Below the pieces are notes generated by a model. It was not told the DNA's origin. It did no database searches and saw nothing but the letters and a program-made list of their open reading frames with translations. A program made the position numbers and the translations under genes. Source: Nannobrachium achirus (Eukaryota > Chordata > Actinopteri > Myctophiformes > Myctophidae). From it: 64,000 bases of DNA. The stretch lies in contig OY997661.1 of the NCBI GenBank assembly GCA_963921795.1, forward strand, positions 41,141,966 to 41,205,965, in the 5' to 3' direction. This document shows, piece after piece, positions 33,381-45,610 of the stretch (within the stretch, counting starts at the first letter, position 1; each line of letters begins with the position of its first letter).

Positions 33381-34456
33381 TACAGTTCACTGGTGCAAGG
33401 TCTACTAAAAGGAGATCCGAGTAAGCGTTTCTGCTTATTTGCACAGGAAACCATTTAAGTATCTCACATAACATTGAATGACAGAAGGATTAGCTATATT
33501 TAATTAGAGTAACTAGTTACGTAGCTTGCTACATTTTCCAAATAATGTAGCTTGACCATCATGGTTGGGAAAAATAAATAAATACATAAATAAGTAAATA
33601 GACCAGTCAATTGCAATAGTGTCCCCAATAGTGAGGGGACATTCAGGACGGTCAGACCCCAGTTCAAATGTGATTCTTTTTGGAGGTCATGGCCTGTAAA
33701 GGTACACATTTAATTTAAAGACAGACAGAAGTAGTGTCGATGTAGCTAGCTACTTTTGCCTGTAGCTTGTAGTGTAATCTGCTACAGTTCTCAGGGGATC
33801 GCTTGTAGTGTATTTGAGCTAGATTTAATCAAGAGTAACTAGTAGTGTAGCTTTCTATATTTTTCAAGTAGCTTGCCCATCACTGGCCTTCGGTAAGGTG
33901 TTCCTTATTTTGGTGGTATAGCAGGAGAACGAGTTTGACCCTGTTTGATTTGACTCTGGGTTGAACATGATCTATGGCGCTGCCTCTGGTGTTGTAATTG
34001 TGGACATCCTTAACGTTTTCAAATTTATTTTGTCAGGTACATGGGTATCTTTGTGGTGTAGCATGACAACACCCAGTATGGCCTTGGTCTCTGAACAAAA
34101 TGGGTTAACATACTGTACAGTCTGTCAATGCATAATATGAGTAAATGTACAGTCACCGTCTATCACCAGTGAATATATGAATATACAGTACAGTATACCA
34201 ATGAAGGTCTGATTGATTGAAACGTTGACGACGCAATAAAAATACAGCGGAGCCTTTTCGGCATCACCAGTGTGCAGAGCAGACTCCATAGTTTTTTTGT
34301 GATACTACTGCTTGTCTTGCACCTGCACCACTGATGTGCGTGCACTACCGTCCTCTTGATATTGATATAACCCTCAGTTCTTCCTCAAAAACATTTTTAA
34401 TCTGATCTCATCATTCTTGTTAAAGGCTAAATAAATGTTCTTATTTGTGTTCTCAG

Positions 34457-34554
34457 ATGTCCACTGTGAAGTTCGGGGAGCCAGGAGAGGTCCCCTCTCT
34501 GCTTGTGATGTCAAACCAGCGGATCTACTTCCTAGAGATGACATCAGAGTCGCA
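34457..34554 (+). CDS. stk11ip: STK11IP internal exon F
   Basis: 32 codons plus two bases: MSTVKFGEPGEVPSLLVMS then NQRIYFLEMTSES. The LLVMSNQRIYFLEMT stretch looks like strands of a PH-like fold and aligns, from my knowledge of the family, with the V-SDRRLYLLK region of mammalian STK11IP. The acceptor is GTGTTCTCAG|ATG and the donor TCGCA|GTGAGT. The leading ATG is internal, not a start. Phase 0 in, phase 2 out. Confidence 0.9.
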
Positions 34555-34639
34555 GTGAGTCCAATCACCTTGCAGCTTATCCACTTTAACCCCGGTGTCC
34601 CAATTCTGAGCATGTCATTTGGCGAAAATGAAATAAAAA

Positions 34640-34945
34640 TAACGGCCGGACTACACCAAGCCGTTTCGCGCGCGTCAGTGCGTATGCGCGTTTTGGATAG
34701 AGCCAATGTATATCAATTCAGCCGGCTACACCAGGCGTACGGATAGCGCGAACCACGGATACGCATTCCCTAAAATAGGATCGGTTCTATTTTTTAAGCA
34801 CGCGTATGCGTTTTGTACACAGACTATCTGGTCTTCCTCACATATACTCCCTCCTTGGTGTAGCCTGGAGCGTTTAAGCATAGGCGAGCGTCTTCACGGA
34901 CAGTACTCGCGTATGCACACATTTTTTGGTGTAGTCCGGCCGTAA
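34640..34945. mobile_element. MITE with TAACGGCCGGACTACACC ends
   Basis: TAACGGCCGGACTACACCA and TTGGTGTAGTCCGGCCGTAA are near-perfect inverted ends. The interior has GCGTATGCG/CGCATACGC blocks in both directions. Superfamily not assigned; it lies about 85 bp after the exon F donor. Confidence 0.75.
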
Positions 34946-35097
34946 GACAACTCAAAGATTTTCCATAATGGCAGATCTACAGATCCATCTAAAAAAGATT
35001 GAATATTGTGGAAAAGTTCATTATTTTCCATAATTTGAAACTTTCTAGATACATTGTGCATTGCGCATGCAGTGAAATATTCAATACCTTTTTTGTT

Positions 35098-36421
35098 TTA
35101 AAGGCAGTGTAAGTGATTTCATTGAATTCAAATATTAACAAAATGGGTCTATGTTCTGATAGTACTAGTTACTATAGAGTGTTTGGTCCATATTTGGACT
35201 TCAGCCTTATGCCCTTTGAGGAGAAAAAAGCTCCACCAAAACTGTTGGGTGACAGGTTTTCTTCCTATCAGGATAGAGTGGGGCCTTCCTCCAATCATGG
35301 TCGCGTAGGGGCGGGCCTTGCGCGCACCATACATTTGATCATGATTGGAGGAAGGCCCCTGCCTGTCACCTATATGAAAACTGAAACTTAAGTGAAATCA
35401 ATTGACCAGTCGCTATGCCCCTCCTAAACCCGTGCTTGCCCAATGCCACGTTTAGCGACAGGTTACTAAGGCGGGTGCCTTGGCAAGCTGCCATGGCGGC
35501 GTGCAGCAATAGCACCCAGCTGCAGACTAACCTGCCACAAACGTCCAGGAAGAAAACAATAGCCTATAGTATACTAAAGTCAGATTAACATACAGTACAC
35601 AAGTGTTACCAGTTATATTTTCTCATGAAGTGCTCCTAAATTATTCCCGTGGGTTTGTGTAGTTCAGTGCAATCCGTTCTGTTTTTGTTTCAGTGTTTGT
35701 GACACGGAAGCGAGTGGGTGGGACGTTCGCGAACGAATCGAGTCTTTTGAACGGCTCTTTGAAATGAACGATGTGATTCGGTTCACAGTAGGGAGCCGTT
35801 CCTTTCTATGAACAGTGGTGGGAAAAGTACTACATTTCTTTACTTAGGTAAACATCAATACTGCAATCAAGTTTGGAATGTTATTAATGTACTAGAGTAA
35901 AAGTAAAATAGTATTGGTATCAAAATGTACTTAAAGTACCAATATTAGAACGTACTCATTATGCAGAATGTCCCGTTTCACAGGTTTTCTAATGAGTAAA
36001 ATGTAGAAAAATCATTTGCAAATAGCTGATCTACAAGCTCACAATGCATCGCAACGTGACACATTGTGAGCTTGTAGATCACCTATTTTCAAATGCCAGA
36101 AATGTATCCAATGGCCAAAATGTACAGGCCTATTTGGGTGGAAGTGATTTACAATCATAATCAAAATCTACAAAGTAACCAGTAACTAAAATGAGCCAGT
36201 CTTTTGAACGGCTCTTTGAAAGGAACGGATCTCAGAGATCCGGTTCACTTCAAAGAACCATAAATCCCATCTCTATCTAGCAGCCAAACTAGCGGTACAC
36301 CGATGCGCGCCGCCATGGCAGCTTGCCAAGTCTGCTGCGTTAGTAACCTGTTGCTAACTTGGCATTGGACAAGGACGGCTTTAGGAGGGGCTTAGCGACT
36401 GGTCAATTACCCTACCTTTAA
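35098..36421. mobile_element. TTAA-ended long palindrome with nested element
   Basis: TTAA at 35098-35101 and 36418-36421, with AGGCAGTGTAAG / CAATTACCCTACCT ends. Arms 35400-35510 and 36300-36415 pair (GCTATGCCCCTCC against GGAGGGGCTTAGC; CTTGGCAAGCTGCCATGGCGG against its complement). Inside, about 35717-36278 is a further element with ACGGCTCTTTGAA blocks and a complete hairpin at 36013-36095; its inverted relative is 62473-62994. Confidence 0.75.
36013..36095. repeat. Hairpin module, complete
   Basis: CATTTGCAAATAGCTGATCT pairs with GATCACCTATTTTCAAATG. The inner stem is ACAAGCTCACAATG with CATTGTGAGCTTGT. The CAATG/CATTG variant is again matched in both arms. Confidence 0.88.
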
Positions 36422-36605
36422 TTTGATGTTTAGGCATACAACTCATGAAAAAAAATTAAAATCCATATCGCAAGATATCACAGTATTACATGAGACCAAT
36501 CAAAACAAGAATTTATAATACAGAAATGTCAACCTTCTGAAGTCAGAGTTGCTAGTCCAGATGATTTGGGGTGCTATGGCATCTGCTGCTTTTTTACACA
36601 ATATT

Positions 36606-36765
<160 letters not shown>

Positions 36766-37077
36766 TCGGCAATTCTTTAAAATAAAACCTTTGTGGTTAT
36801 ATACTGTATATTGCCTACAAAGGAATCCCCCCCCCCCCTTCTTTGATACCATAAAGGTATGCAGAATACCTGCTTCTTTGACACTGTGAACCCCATAACC
36901 TCATGTACTGCACTCTCAAGTCTGCACACTGAGCTGTATTAAAAAACCGCGGTAGTGAAAAAGATGGTGTGGCATTTCAGAGCCACCTTGGAGGATGACA
37001 TTGCATAACCCAGGTTATGTGGGTCACATCTTGAGAACACATTGACCTCACTTTTGTCTTTGTTCACCAATACGTCC

Positions 37078-37141
37078 CCCCCCCCCCCCCCCCCCCCCAA
37101 CCTACCCACCCTCTCCCCCAACACCCCCCCCCCCCCCCCTC
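37078..37141 (+). repeat. Poly(C) tracts
   Basis: Two C homopolymer runs of about 20 and 15 bases, separated by CCTACCCACCCTCTCCCC. Length is likely unstable or uncertain in assembly. Confidence 0.9.
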
Positions 37142-37389
37142 CCACGCTACACCCAACACCCGACTTCCTCCTCTCGGTTTTCTTTCCTCCTGCATCATGA
37201 CACCAATAAACGGAAATATTTTCCTACCCCGCTTTTCAAAACGAGGCTCTTGTTATAGCATCGGTTCTCAACCTGTGGGTCGGGACCCCCGGGGGGGGTC
37301 CCCAGATGATTAACTTAATGTGCGACATTGTTTTCTCACTCGACGTTAAACAAACCAACATAAAGTTTAAGTGTATCGAGGGTATCTGC

Positions 37390-37911
37390 TAAAGGTGTAA
37401 CAATACATTTCAATAGCGATTCGATACATATCACGAATTCACGATACATGGTTGACGATATGATACATGGACGATATTGGTTCATTCATGGCGATACGAT
37501 ATGATTCGATTCAATGATTTAAAATCGATATAGTAACTATTTAGCAAAGAAATTAAATCTGTGTGAAAGGTGTGGATAGTGCAGGTTTTTAAGGGAAACA
37601 TGTATTATTATGGATATACGAAGTAAACATTGTGATTATCTGCCAATTACATGGACATTGTATATTGACAAACCTGCACCTTGACATGAACCCAGAGATT
37701 ACACACATTTATTGATAGACCAGTGTAGCTTTAAGGAAAGGAAAAGTAATTAAACCCCTCCTTTTCATTTTTGAGCGGTGGTCACACCGTCTCCTATACG
37801 TGGCCGTGTGTGTGTCCGGCCGTCCGGCCGTCCGTCCGTCCGTGTCTGTATGTAGCCTCAAGGCTGCAGTACCTTTTCTGACCACACATGTTAAGGGAGG
37901 GGCGCTGTTGT

Positions 37912-37988
<77 letters not shown>

Positions 37989-38371
37989 GGGGAAGGGTGG
38001 GTCAGCATGTGTGGTCAAGTATTATTATTATTATTAACAAACTGAATGTTTTAGGGTCAAATAAATTAGAGTGTGTGAAGAAACTACAGCATTGTAAAGC
38101 ACACTAACCCCGCTGCACCCACCCAGTAGTGCTGTTGCACAGCCTCCACGACCACCGCTCAGTTCACACGGGTGTGATTTTTCTTCTTAAAAATGCTAAA
38201 TATAATGCAGAAGTAGGTTGTATCGATACAATCAATTCTTTACACTGCCGATTCGATACGATACAAATTCAAACGATGCGTTTTGATTTTAGCTGTTTTC
38301 ATTTCGATATACTTCGATTATTTAAGTTAAAAACGATATTTCGATGCAGGTACTATATCGTTACACCCCTA
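37390..38371. mobile_element. hAT-like element carrying a (CA)n array
   Basis: Ends are TAAAGGTGTAACAATAC and ATCGTTACACCCCTA. The perfect target duplication GTATCTGC lies at 37382-37389 and 38372-38379. Same family as 23842-25261. The interior holds GAGCGGTGGTCACACC, a (CA)n array (37919-37985) and CCACGACCACCGCTCAG, blocks that recur at 61010-61410. Confidence 0.88.
37919..37985 (+). repeat. (CA)n microsatellite inside a hAT-like element
   Basis: About 33 CA units flanked by TTAAGGGAGGGGCGCTG and GGGGGGAAGG. Confidence 0.95.
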
Positions 38372-38439
38372 GTATCTGCACATTTCTAAAGTGACAATTT
38401 AGGGACTTTTTTAATATACCTCTAAAATGACTAATTAAG

Positions 38440-38650
38440 CATTGGCCAAATTGTCAAATAGAGGAGGAAATTGTGAAAATAGCTGACCTACATGCTCTGA
38501 GCATGTAGATCTGCTGTTTTCACAATAGAACCGTGTTATACAAAATATAATGCCTCAACTCTTAGTGCTTGTCAGGGTGGGGGGTCCCCAGTTGAAATTA
38601 TGATTATTTTGGGGGTCGTGGCCTGAAAAGGTTGAGGACCACCGTGTTAT
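38440..38650. mobile_element. Element fragment with hairpin, ACATGC variant
   Basis: The hairpin 38471-38527 (TTGTGAAAATAGCTGACC with its complement, inner CATGCTCTGAGCATG) is followed by AGAACCGTGTTATACAAAAT and a hAT-like GGGGTCCCCAGTTG segment. The same run of blocks occurs in 55888-56359 and, inverted, around 12440-12480. Confidence 0.7.
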
Positions 38651-39109
38651 AGCATGGGAGGTATCGCCTGCATCCCATGCTGCGAGGGTTCTTACAAAGG
38701 TTTCTGTTGTCTTTAACCAACACACAATTGGACCTCCCTGGCTGCTGGGGGACCGTCACAGTTGCGTAAGCGCAGTGGTTCTCAGACCTTTTCGGACCCC
38801 CAAATTAACATGTATTTGGCCATGGATCCCAATCTGATCATATTTAGTTTCAGGGACGCACATACAATATTTGTGTTGTTAAATGTTTCACGGATATTCT
38901 GTATTTGTAAATATTTATTTCATGATTGTTTGGGAAATAGCAGACCTACAGTTGTGACAGTGTGCTTGCAGTGATCAACCCATATTAATCGGGGCAGGCC
39001 GTGCCTCCTATTACATGTGCCACAATGTCTATTGAAGCGGGAGGTCTATTCACTAGTAAGATGCCTCAGGGCGACATGCAAGGCCAATTCAGCGCCAATT
39101 CTTGGCCAT

Positions 39110-39563
39110 CTGGCCAGTGATGTATATCGGACCAGTTACCCATATGGAGATCCATACACTGTATATAGACATCCCATTTATGCCCATACATGGAGATCCC
39201 TGTCTGAACCAACCGTACAGATACAGTATGGGCTGTCTTCCTCCATATATGGGTATTCCCATATGAAGTCCTGTTAGACATGGGCTTAATATTGATGACA
39301 TTAGGGATCTCCATATATGGGCATAAAAGGGATTCTGTTAGAGTGGTTGACATGACATCACAACATACAATAGATTTTATGCCCATACATGGAGATCCCT
39401 ATCTGAACCAGCCACGGGGGCCATGTCTTGGCCATCTGGCCAGTGATATGTATCGATGACATCAGGGATCTTCATATATGGCCATAAAAGGGATTCTGGG
39501 GAATACCCATATATGGACTTTTACATAGGTGATGTCACCTGTGATGTCACCTGTGATGTCACA
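39110..39563. repeat. CATATGGAGATCC repeat block and 12-bp tandem repeat
   Basis: Repeats of CCCATACATGGAGATCCCT and GGCCATCTGGCCAGTGAT in several copies and both directions, then a short tandem of CTGTGATGTCAC (about 39528-39563). Related to 18370-18720. Confidence 0.5.
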
Positions 39564-40746
39564 ATGATGCATCAAGGGAACCAACCCATCCATCGATAAA
39601 TGTGTACACACACGGAGACAAGCTGTGACATTTCTCATGGTAAACTGCAACCCCTGGTCGCAACAATTAAAAACAAGCAGTTTGCCTTATTTCTTTTTTT
39701 AAACAATATGTTTATTTTTGTTTTTCATTTTTTAAAGAGACATACAAAACAACATGTACAGGACAATACTATACTACATACAGATGAAACAAGCAAAAAA
39801 GAAAATACAGCAACATACATAGAAAAGGAAAACCCACAAAAAACCTGACACTAACACGACACATAAGAGTATTAAATAATTATTATATAAAGAGCACATG
39901 TACTATTTACACTATTTACACCCAGAGTCCTATGCCTTATTACTACTACTACTACTTGTATGTATTCTGCTAACACTCGAGTAGAATCAGGACTGCAGAG
40001 TGGGAGGCAGCATTGGGCGATTCTGTGACTGCAAGGAAGGAGTGCAGTTTCCGTGAAGTAGGCTGGTTTGAATCCTGACTGGTTGTGGTTGTTCTGTGAT
40101 AGATGGAGAGAAAGCTGGTTGGAAACGTGTTCAGTGGTTTCGGAAAGAAAGGAAAGGAGTGATACATAGCGGTCTGTAGTTCTTGACGTCCGAGGAGTCA
40201 AGGTTTGGTCTCTCGCGTGGCTCGCTCAGCTGTGTCATGATGTACTCATCATGACACAAATAGCATTAAATGAATGAGAATGAATCGGTGGAAATAAACG
40301 TTCCCGCTGTTTAAGGAACTCGACCTCAGCTACCATGTGACACGTAGGCTACACTGACCAACGGTTGGAAAGTGAGATTCATGGTCCTTTCTACGTCATC
40401 CCACCAACTCATGCGTAATGCTGTCAGTTGCCAATGACTGAATACAGGCACATGCACACATAGACAAAAAGAGAGAAAGCTTGGTCAATGAGAAGGAGGG
40501 CCATATACATGTAAAATAGCATTGTTTTATTTGAGATTATTTTGTTCATGATGTATTGTTTATGGATTTGTTAATGTATAACAAGGGTGTAGCTTGAACG
40601 CCAGAAAGACTATTGATGTCAGTTCACTTTGATGTCTAATGTGTCATATAATCCCATATGGGATGGGCCAAATTGTGGCATGTCACGGACATCAAAATGT
40701 CATTCATTCATTCGTTCATTCATTCATTTATTCATTCATAGACACA
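39564..40746. other. Unassigned intronic sequence
   Basis: No gene was recognised. A T-rich stretch at 39690-39760 resembles the 3' end of a reversed retrocopy, an ACT run lies near 39942-39956, and an ATTC run at about 40700-40740. Confidence 0.4.
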
Positions 40747-41110
40747 AAAAAAAGTGCCCTCTCAAGACCATGAATGCAGTTTTCACTATGGTGAAAGAAA
40801 TGCAAATGCCCCCTTTCCATGCCATACCTGAAGGCAGCATTCAAGAGAATTGCCTCCCGAACTTGAATGCAGTGTCTTATGTTGAAAGAATTGCCCTCTC
40901 TGTGTAGAAATTCATGCCGTTACGGCACATTGTATTGACTTGATTATGCTTAGTTCAGTGTGGTATCAAGCACCGAAAATAGCTGACCTCCAAGCTCACA
41001 ACGCGTCGCAGCGCTACGCGTTGTGAGCTTGGAGGTCTGCTATTTTCGATATTTCCACCAAAAGGCCCTTTTAGACATGTCAGCCCCTGCCTCTCTAACA
41101 TTCTCTGCAA
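40747..41110. mobile_element. Repeat with hairpin, copy 1
   Basis: About 90% identical to 50171-50540 (AAAAGTGCCCTCTCAAGACC, AATGCAGTTTTCACTATGG, CTGCCTCTCTAACATTC). A hairpin module lies at 40974-41048. No ends were identified. Confidence 0.75.
40974..41048. repeat. Hairpin module, GACCTCCAAG variant
   Basis: CGAAAATAGCTGACCTCC pairs with GGAGGTCTGCTATTTTCG. Relative to the common GATCTACAAG/CTTGTAGATC, this reads GACCTCCAAG/CTTGGAGGTC: two substitutions, each matched in the other arm. Confidence 0.9.
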
Positions 41111-41469
41111 GTCCCTGAATGTATAAATGACCAACATGCAGATTTATATATCTCACCTGTTTATTTCTGTCTTTGTGCGTAACAGATTTTCATGCAAGCA
41201 TTTGTAGGTGATGATTTTTCATATTGTATTGTATTGCTGTTACTATTTGTTAGATTAAGCAAGCAGCCTACAGAAAATGAATTGCATGGCCTGGTTAATA
41301 AAAACAATTGAAGATTTCAGATAACAGGGCAACATCAGATATTCATATCCCCACTATGTGATGCAAGTATACCGTACCTTTTTATACCGTGACAGTGAAC
41401 ATTGAGGGTGAATAAATATGTAATCAGTTACTTAACCCCCCACGTGAAAATATTGGAAAGTGTCCTTGG

Positions 41470-41760
41470 AGGTTGGGGAGCCTAGTACATCGCCGTTGTC
41501 GGGTGAAAACCTTGTATGTCCAAAACCATTGGTTTTGCATTTATCATTTTAATAATGATTTAAAGTAGTGAAAACAGCCGATCTTCAAGCACACAACGCC
41601 TCGCGAGGCGTTGTGTGCTTGTAAATCTGCTGTTTTCACTACTTTTGTGCGACGGCCTTGTATGATGAAGCAGGGCTTTACTTTGTGAAAGAACGCACAC
41701 TTTTGAAACTTGGAGATACGAGGTTTCCACCCGACAACGACGATATGCTATTTTGGACAG
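41470..41760. mobile_element. CAGGGACGTG-family fragment with hairpin
   Basis: GGTGAAAACCTTGTATGTCC, hairpin 41563-41644 (CACACAACGCC variant), GTGCGACGGCCTTGTATG, and TGGAGATACGAGGTTTCCAC. The terminal CAGGGACG ends are missing. Confidence 0.7.
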
Positions 41761-42049
41761 AAGCCCAGCAAAATGGCATAATAATATGGTGTTATATAAG
41801 TTCTGCGATGAAAAATATACAGTCGAATCTTATCGCACATGTCATGTACGTGTCTAGCTCCGGGCAAGCATGTTGATCCTTGGAACCTTTTAGTTTTATT
41901 TTTATTTTTTTGCCACGGGTATATCATGAGGCAGCTTTACTGTCACGTTCTCTCGCTCACTAAACCTATGGTCGCTCTCTCCCCCCTTAAGCCTAAGGTC
42001 GCCCGACCATCGTAGTTCTTCTCTCTCATTGAACTCGTTCTCAGTTTAC

Positions 42050-42400
42050 AGTTTACAGTTTAGGCATTTAGCAGACGCTTTTAATCCAAAGCGACTAACA
42101 ATAAGCAGATAATACATCACTATAATAAACAAGATAATATGTCAGAACATCAACAACAATATAACAAATGCATATGAATATCAATCTAGAAAAACAATAT
42201 AATCAGTAAAAAAGTATCTAAAAACCAAAAGAATGCTACTAGCTTCATGTATGGTCATTGAGTGTTTCACTAGTGCTATGGGTTTAGGTGGAGTCTGAAA
42301 AGGTGAGTCTTCAGTCCACGGCGGAAGCTAGGGAGTGAGTCTGTAGTTCTAAGTGCGACAGGGAGTTTATTCCACAGTTTGGGGCCGCCACATGACGCTA
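42050..42400. repeat. Common fish dispersed repeat
   Basis: GGCATTTAGCAGACGCTTTT and AATCCAAAGCGACTAACAAT, then GGTGAGTCTTCAGTCCACGG and TTATTCCACAGTTTGGGG. I recognise both blocks as frequent in fish genomes, but I am not sure of the class. Confidence 0.55.
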
Positions 42401-42680
42401 CTGGGATAGTGAATGTTCACTTGTTCGCACATAGGAAACATGTGGTGCCATTGTTGCCACCTTATCAAAGCTGCGAAAAAGACTAACAGTGTGAAGCTTC
42501 TCTGTCTTTTTTCCAACACCAAATATATACCACCATACAAGATCTATGCACAAGGGATGGGACGATAATCGCCATTATCGTTTGATAATCGTATCGTGGA
42601 GATTTTATTTATTGTGATATCGTCCTCCATCATTTATTTGCCGAGCTGCATATCCGGTACCACTTAAACCCTCTATAATT

Positions 42681-44168
42681 GTGGGCTCGCCTGGAAGGCG
42701 AGCACACGTATGTTATCTTCATTATTTATAGTCAGTCAGTCAGTATCTCCTCAAAACTTTGGCGCGATTCAACTCCTACACACTTACACCTTTCAACACC
42801 ATTCAAATGGTTATGTGTTCAGCTTGCTGTGGACACGTGTGCTTGTATTTTTCATTTTGAAATGTTTTGTAGTTTTAGAGAAATGTAACTTTAAAAGAAT
42901 CAAGTTTTAGGATCCTGATTGGTTGTGATATGTCCCTGGCAACCGGCGGCAACCAGTGGAAGGACGGACTGTCCCTTCAGGCTATAGAATTTAAGGATTT
43001 TACTGTAGGTCCCAGTGGCCTGAGGGGACAGTCAGCCATTTTGTTGGTTGTTGTTGGTTGTCAGGGAGATCAGTTGACAGGCTTTTCATTTTTATTACTT
43101 TTACTCCGCTACAATTACAGAATTTGACAGCTTTAGTTATTTGTTACTTTGCAGATTTTATTATTAATACAAATTTCTGTAGAGCGAAGTGTCATAATCA
43201 TCACCAAAGTCTCAGGTTACAAGAGGGAAGGGGGGAACACACATAGAATTCATAGATATAGAACACATCGAATATGTACAGTACAGTACAGTTAGGTACA
43301 GTAGAGTACAGTAAAGTACAGTAAGGTACAGTACAGTAAGGTACAGTACAGTAAGGTACAATACAGTAGTGTACAGTAAGGTACAGTAGAGTACAGTACA
43401 GTAAGATACAGTACAGCAAGGTACAGTAGAGTACAGCAAAGTACAGTACAATAAGGTACAGTCTGGTACAGTAGAGTACAGTAAGGTACAGTAAGGTAGT
43501 CGGGTACAGTAGAGTACAGTACAGTAAGGTATAGTAAGGTACAGTAGAGTACATTAAAGTACAGTACAGTAAGGTACAGTAAGGTACAGTAGAGTACATT
43601 AAAGTACAGTACAGTAAGGTATAGTAAGGTACAGTAGAGTACATTAAAGTACAGTACAGCAAGGTACAGTAAAGTACAATACAGTACGGTACAGCAGAGT
43701 ACAGTACAGTAAGGTACAGCAGAGTACAGTAAAGTACAGTACAGTAAGGTACAGTAAAGTACAGTACAGTACAGTAAGGTACAGTACAGTAAAGTACAGT
43801 ACAGTAAGGTACAGTAGTGTACAGTAGAGTACAGTAAAGTGCAGTAGAGTACAGTACAGTAATGTACATTACAGTAAGGTACAGTAGAGTACAGCGAAGT
43901 ACAGTACAGTAAGGTACAGTACAGCATAGCACAGTAAGGTACAGTACAGTAAGGTACAGTACAGTAAGGTACAGTACAGTAAGGTACGGTGCAGTAAGGT
44001 ACGGTACAGTATGGTACAGTACAGTACAGTACATACACACACAGGGTATAGCTGCTCAGTTTCACCGCTCCACTTCGAACAGGCCGGACTGGGCCCGTCA
44101 GTAAAATGAAAGAGAGCATTGCCTGACACCTTTTACTATATTATTTTTTGAGTGGAAGCGAGCCCACA
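42681..44168. mobile_element. Element with GTGGGCTCGC ends carrying a minisatellite
   Basis: GTGGGCTCGCCTGGAAGGCG at the left and GGAAGCGAGCCCACACT at the right are inverted. Nested in the 42556-44375 element. More than half of it is the TACAGTA array. Confidence 0.65.
43276..44036 (+). repeat. TACAGTA minisatellite, about 760 bp
   Basis: Imperfect repeats of GGTACAGTACAGTAA and GTACAGTAGA. Neither strand codes for a real protein; the 279-codon Tyr-Cys-Thr-Val-Leu frame on the minus strand is a repeat reading. Confidence 0.95.
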
Positions 44169-44428
44169 CTGTTTCGAAGGAACAGTATTTCTAGTTGGTA
44201 AAAGTTACTTATAATATACGTACTAGATAGTCTTTTTTCACTCTATATCAAATGTCTGCAAAAAAATAGCCGAACTTGTAGATCTGCTATTTTTTTGGCA
44301 AATGTCCCACCCCAGGATAATGGAATTTGATTATCGCGATAATATTGTATATCGCGATTTATCATCACTACTGTGTTCACTACTGTGTTGCACCCACTGA
44401 TCCCTTTCCCCCTTGTTTCCCTACCCAG

Positions 44429-44610
44429 CGGAAGCCAGCTCTCTGATTGGCTGCAGAAGAGGGACAGCCATCCAATCACGGACCTGAGTTACCTGGAGGT
44501 GGGGTTGGGTTCTCAGAGCATCCACATTGAGTTTGAAGAAGGGGGCGTGGCCTACACCCTCCTGGTACGGGACAGCGTGCGCTGCAAGCGCTACTACGGC
44601 ATCTTGACAG
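44429..44610 (+). CDS. stk11ip: STK11IP internal exon G
   Basis: About 61 residues: GSQLSDWLQKRDSHPITDLS then YLEVGLGSQSIHIEFEEGG then VAYTLLVRDSVRCKRYYGI. The order SDWLQ, DL..LEVGLGSQSIHIE, RD..RC..Y matches the PH-like segment of mammalian STK11IP (SWLQ..DLSGIELGLAGQSLRLE..RDARHC). This is the strongest support for the gene call. The acceptor CCCTACCCAG|C has a clear pyrimidine tract and the donor is ACAG|GTAATC. Phase 2 in, phase 1 out. No following exon was found before the window ends, so the last visible intron exceeds 19 kb. Confidence 0.93.
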
Positions 44611-44627
44611 GTAATCACGATAAAATA

Positions 44628-45010
44628 CACATTCAGGCCAAGGACCCCTTAGTTGAGAGAGAGAGATGAAGCAGGGACCCCCACAACCTTATCATAGATT
44701 CCATATAGTTTCATTGTTTGACAGCACAATCATCAGTGTATTTTAGATTCATGTCAATGTGCGTTTTCAGATATTTAACCACTTGAACCGTCAATACTTA
44801 ATAAACATGACCTTTCACTCTGTACTTAGTCTGCTCTTTTTCCCCTCTACACCAAAGCTCTTTGCTAAAAAAATAGATCTGCTATTTTTGGCTACAGTTT
44901 ACAGAATATGGACACTAGGGTTCAAGTTGTTAATATAAACAAGGATTGGAAGATTTGGAGGTAACTCTGAGGACCCCCTAGGGGTCCCGGACCCCCTGTT
45001 GAAGAGTCCT
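44628..45010. mobile_element. hAT-like fragment, CAGGCCAAGGACCCC family
   Basis: CAGGCCAAGGACCCCTTAG through CCCGGACCCCCTGTTGAAG matches 8150-8560. The hairpin is reduced to ATAGATCTGCTATTTTTGGC (about 44870-44890). It starts 18 bp after the exon G donor. Confidence 0.75.
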
Positions 45011-45610
45011 GTTCTAAGTCACTGTTTCCCTAGTGGCGAAAAAAAGAACCTCTTGGAACTCAGATTGCTGTTTCCCAAACAGTGGGTGGGGACCCATTTG
45101 TAGTTCGCGGACCGATTTCCGTGGGTCACACTTAATTATCCCTTTTTTGGGGGGGGTTTCTATCTAATTTCAGAAGATTCAAAAGAACAAAGAAATCAAC
45201 AACTTTTCAGAAAAAAATTAAACAATTACAACGTTTTCTTCTAAAGTATTTCATAATTAGCTTGTGAGCTTGTAAATAAATGGGGGGGGGGAATGCCTTT
45301 GTGTTGATATGCGGATTTTCTTCCAACGCTAGAATATACGATAAGATTTCACCCAGTGGGAAATCTCATGCTGTCATGTGGTCTCCCTCTCACGTGTGGC
45401 ATGACACAGAGAAAGGTTTAGCAACCCTGTTAGTGTCAGGAACGTGATGGGCCCGCTCGCAACCAGACGTACCGGTTCCCGCGTCCCGGGGCACTTTTTG
45501 GGCGCGATGCAGCAAAACCCAAACTGCTCGGAGCGACTCAGAGGTGGTGGCGTGTTCGAAGGATGAAGGGATCTCGAGGTGCACTCATGTGAGAACGGCA
45601 TGTTCGTTAT

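Larger units (their letters stand above)
32590..34066 (-). mobile_element. Decayed LINE copy broken by later insertions
   Basis: Segments 32590-32653, 33381-33487 and 33883-34066 match, in order and orientation, 6580-6640, 6635-6735 and 6940-7120 of the LINE at 6564-7680. The first gap is an insertion with an 8-bp duplication TACAGTTC (32646-32653 and 33381-33388). The second gap replaces about 200 bp of LINE with unrelated sequence. Confidence 0.8.
42556..44375. mobile_element. TAGGGATGGGACGATAA-family element split by another
   Basis: The left part GGGATGGGACGATAATCGCC through CCGGTACCACTTAAACCC matches 20082-20260. The right part (44220-44375) has a decayed hairpin (44258-44301) and TTATCGCGATAATATTG. 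Between them lies the minisatellite-carrying element 42681-44168. Confidence 0.75.

Noticed and set aside
34457-34459. ATG at the start of exon F as an alternative translation start
   Set aside because: It follows directly on a splice acceptor and is in phase with the previous exon, so it reads as an internal Met.
43201-44119. Open frames of 275-279 codons on the minus strand
   Set aside because: They are Tyr-Cys-Thr-Val-Leu repeat readings of the TACAGTA minisatellite, open in more than one frame, with no start context or domain.
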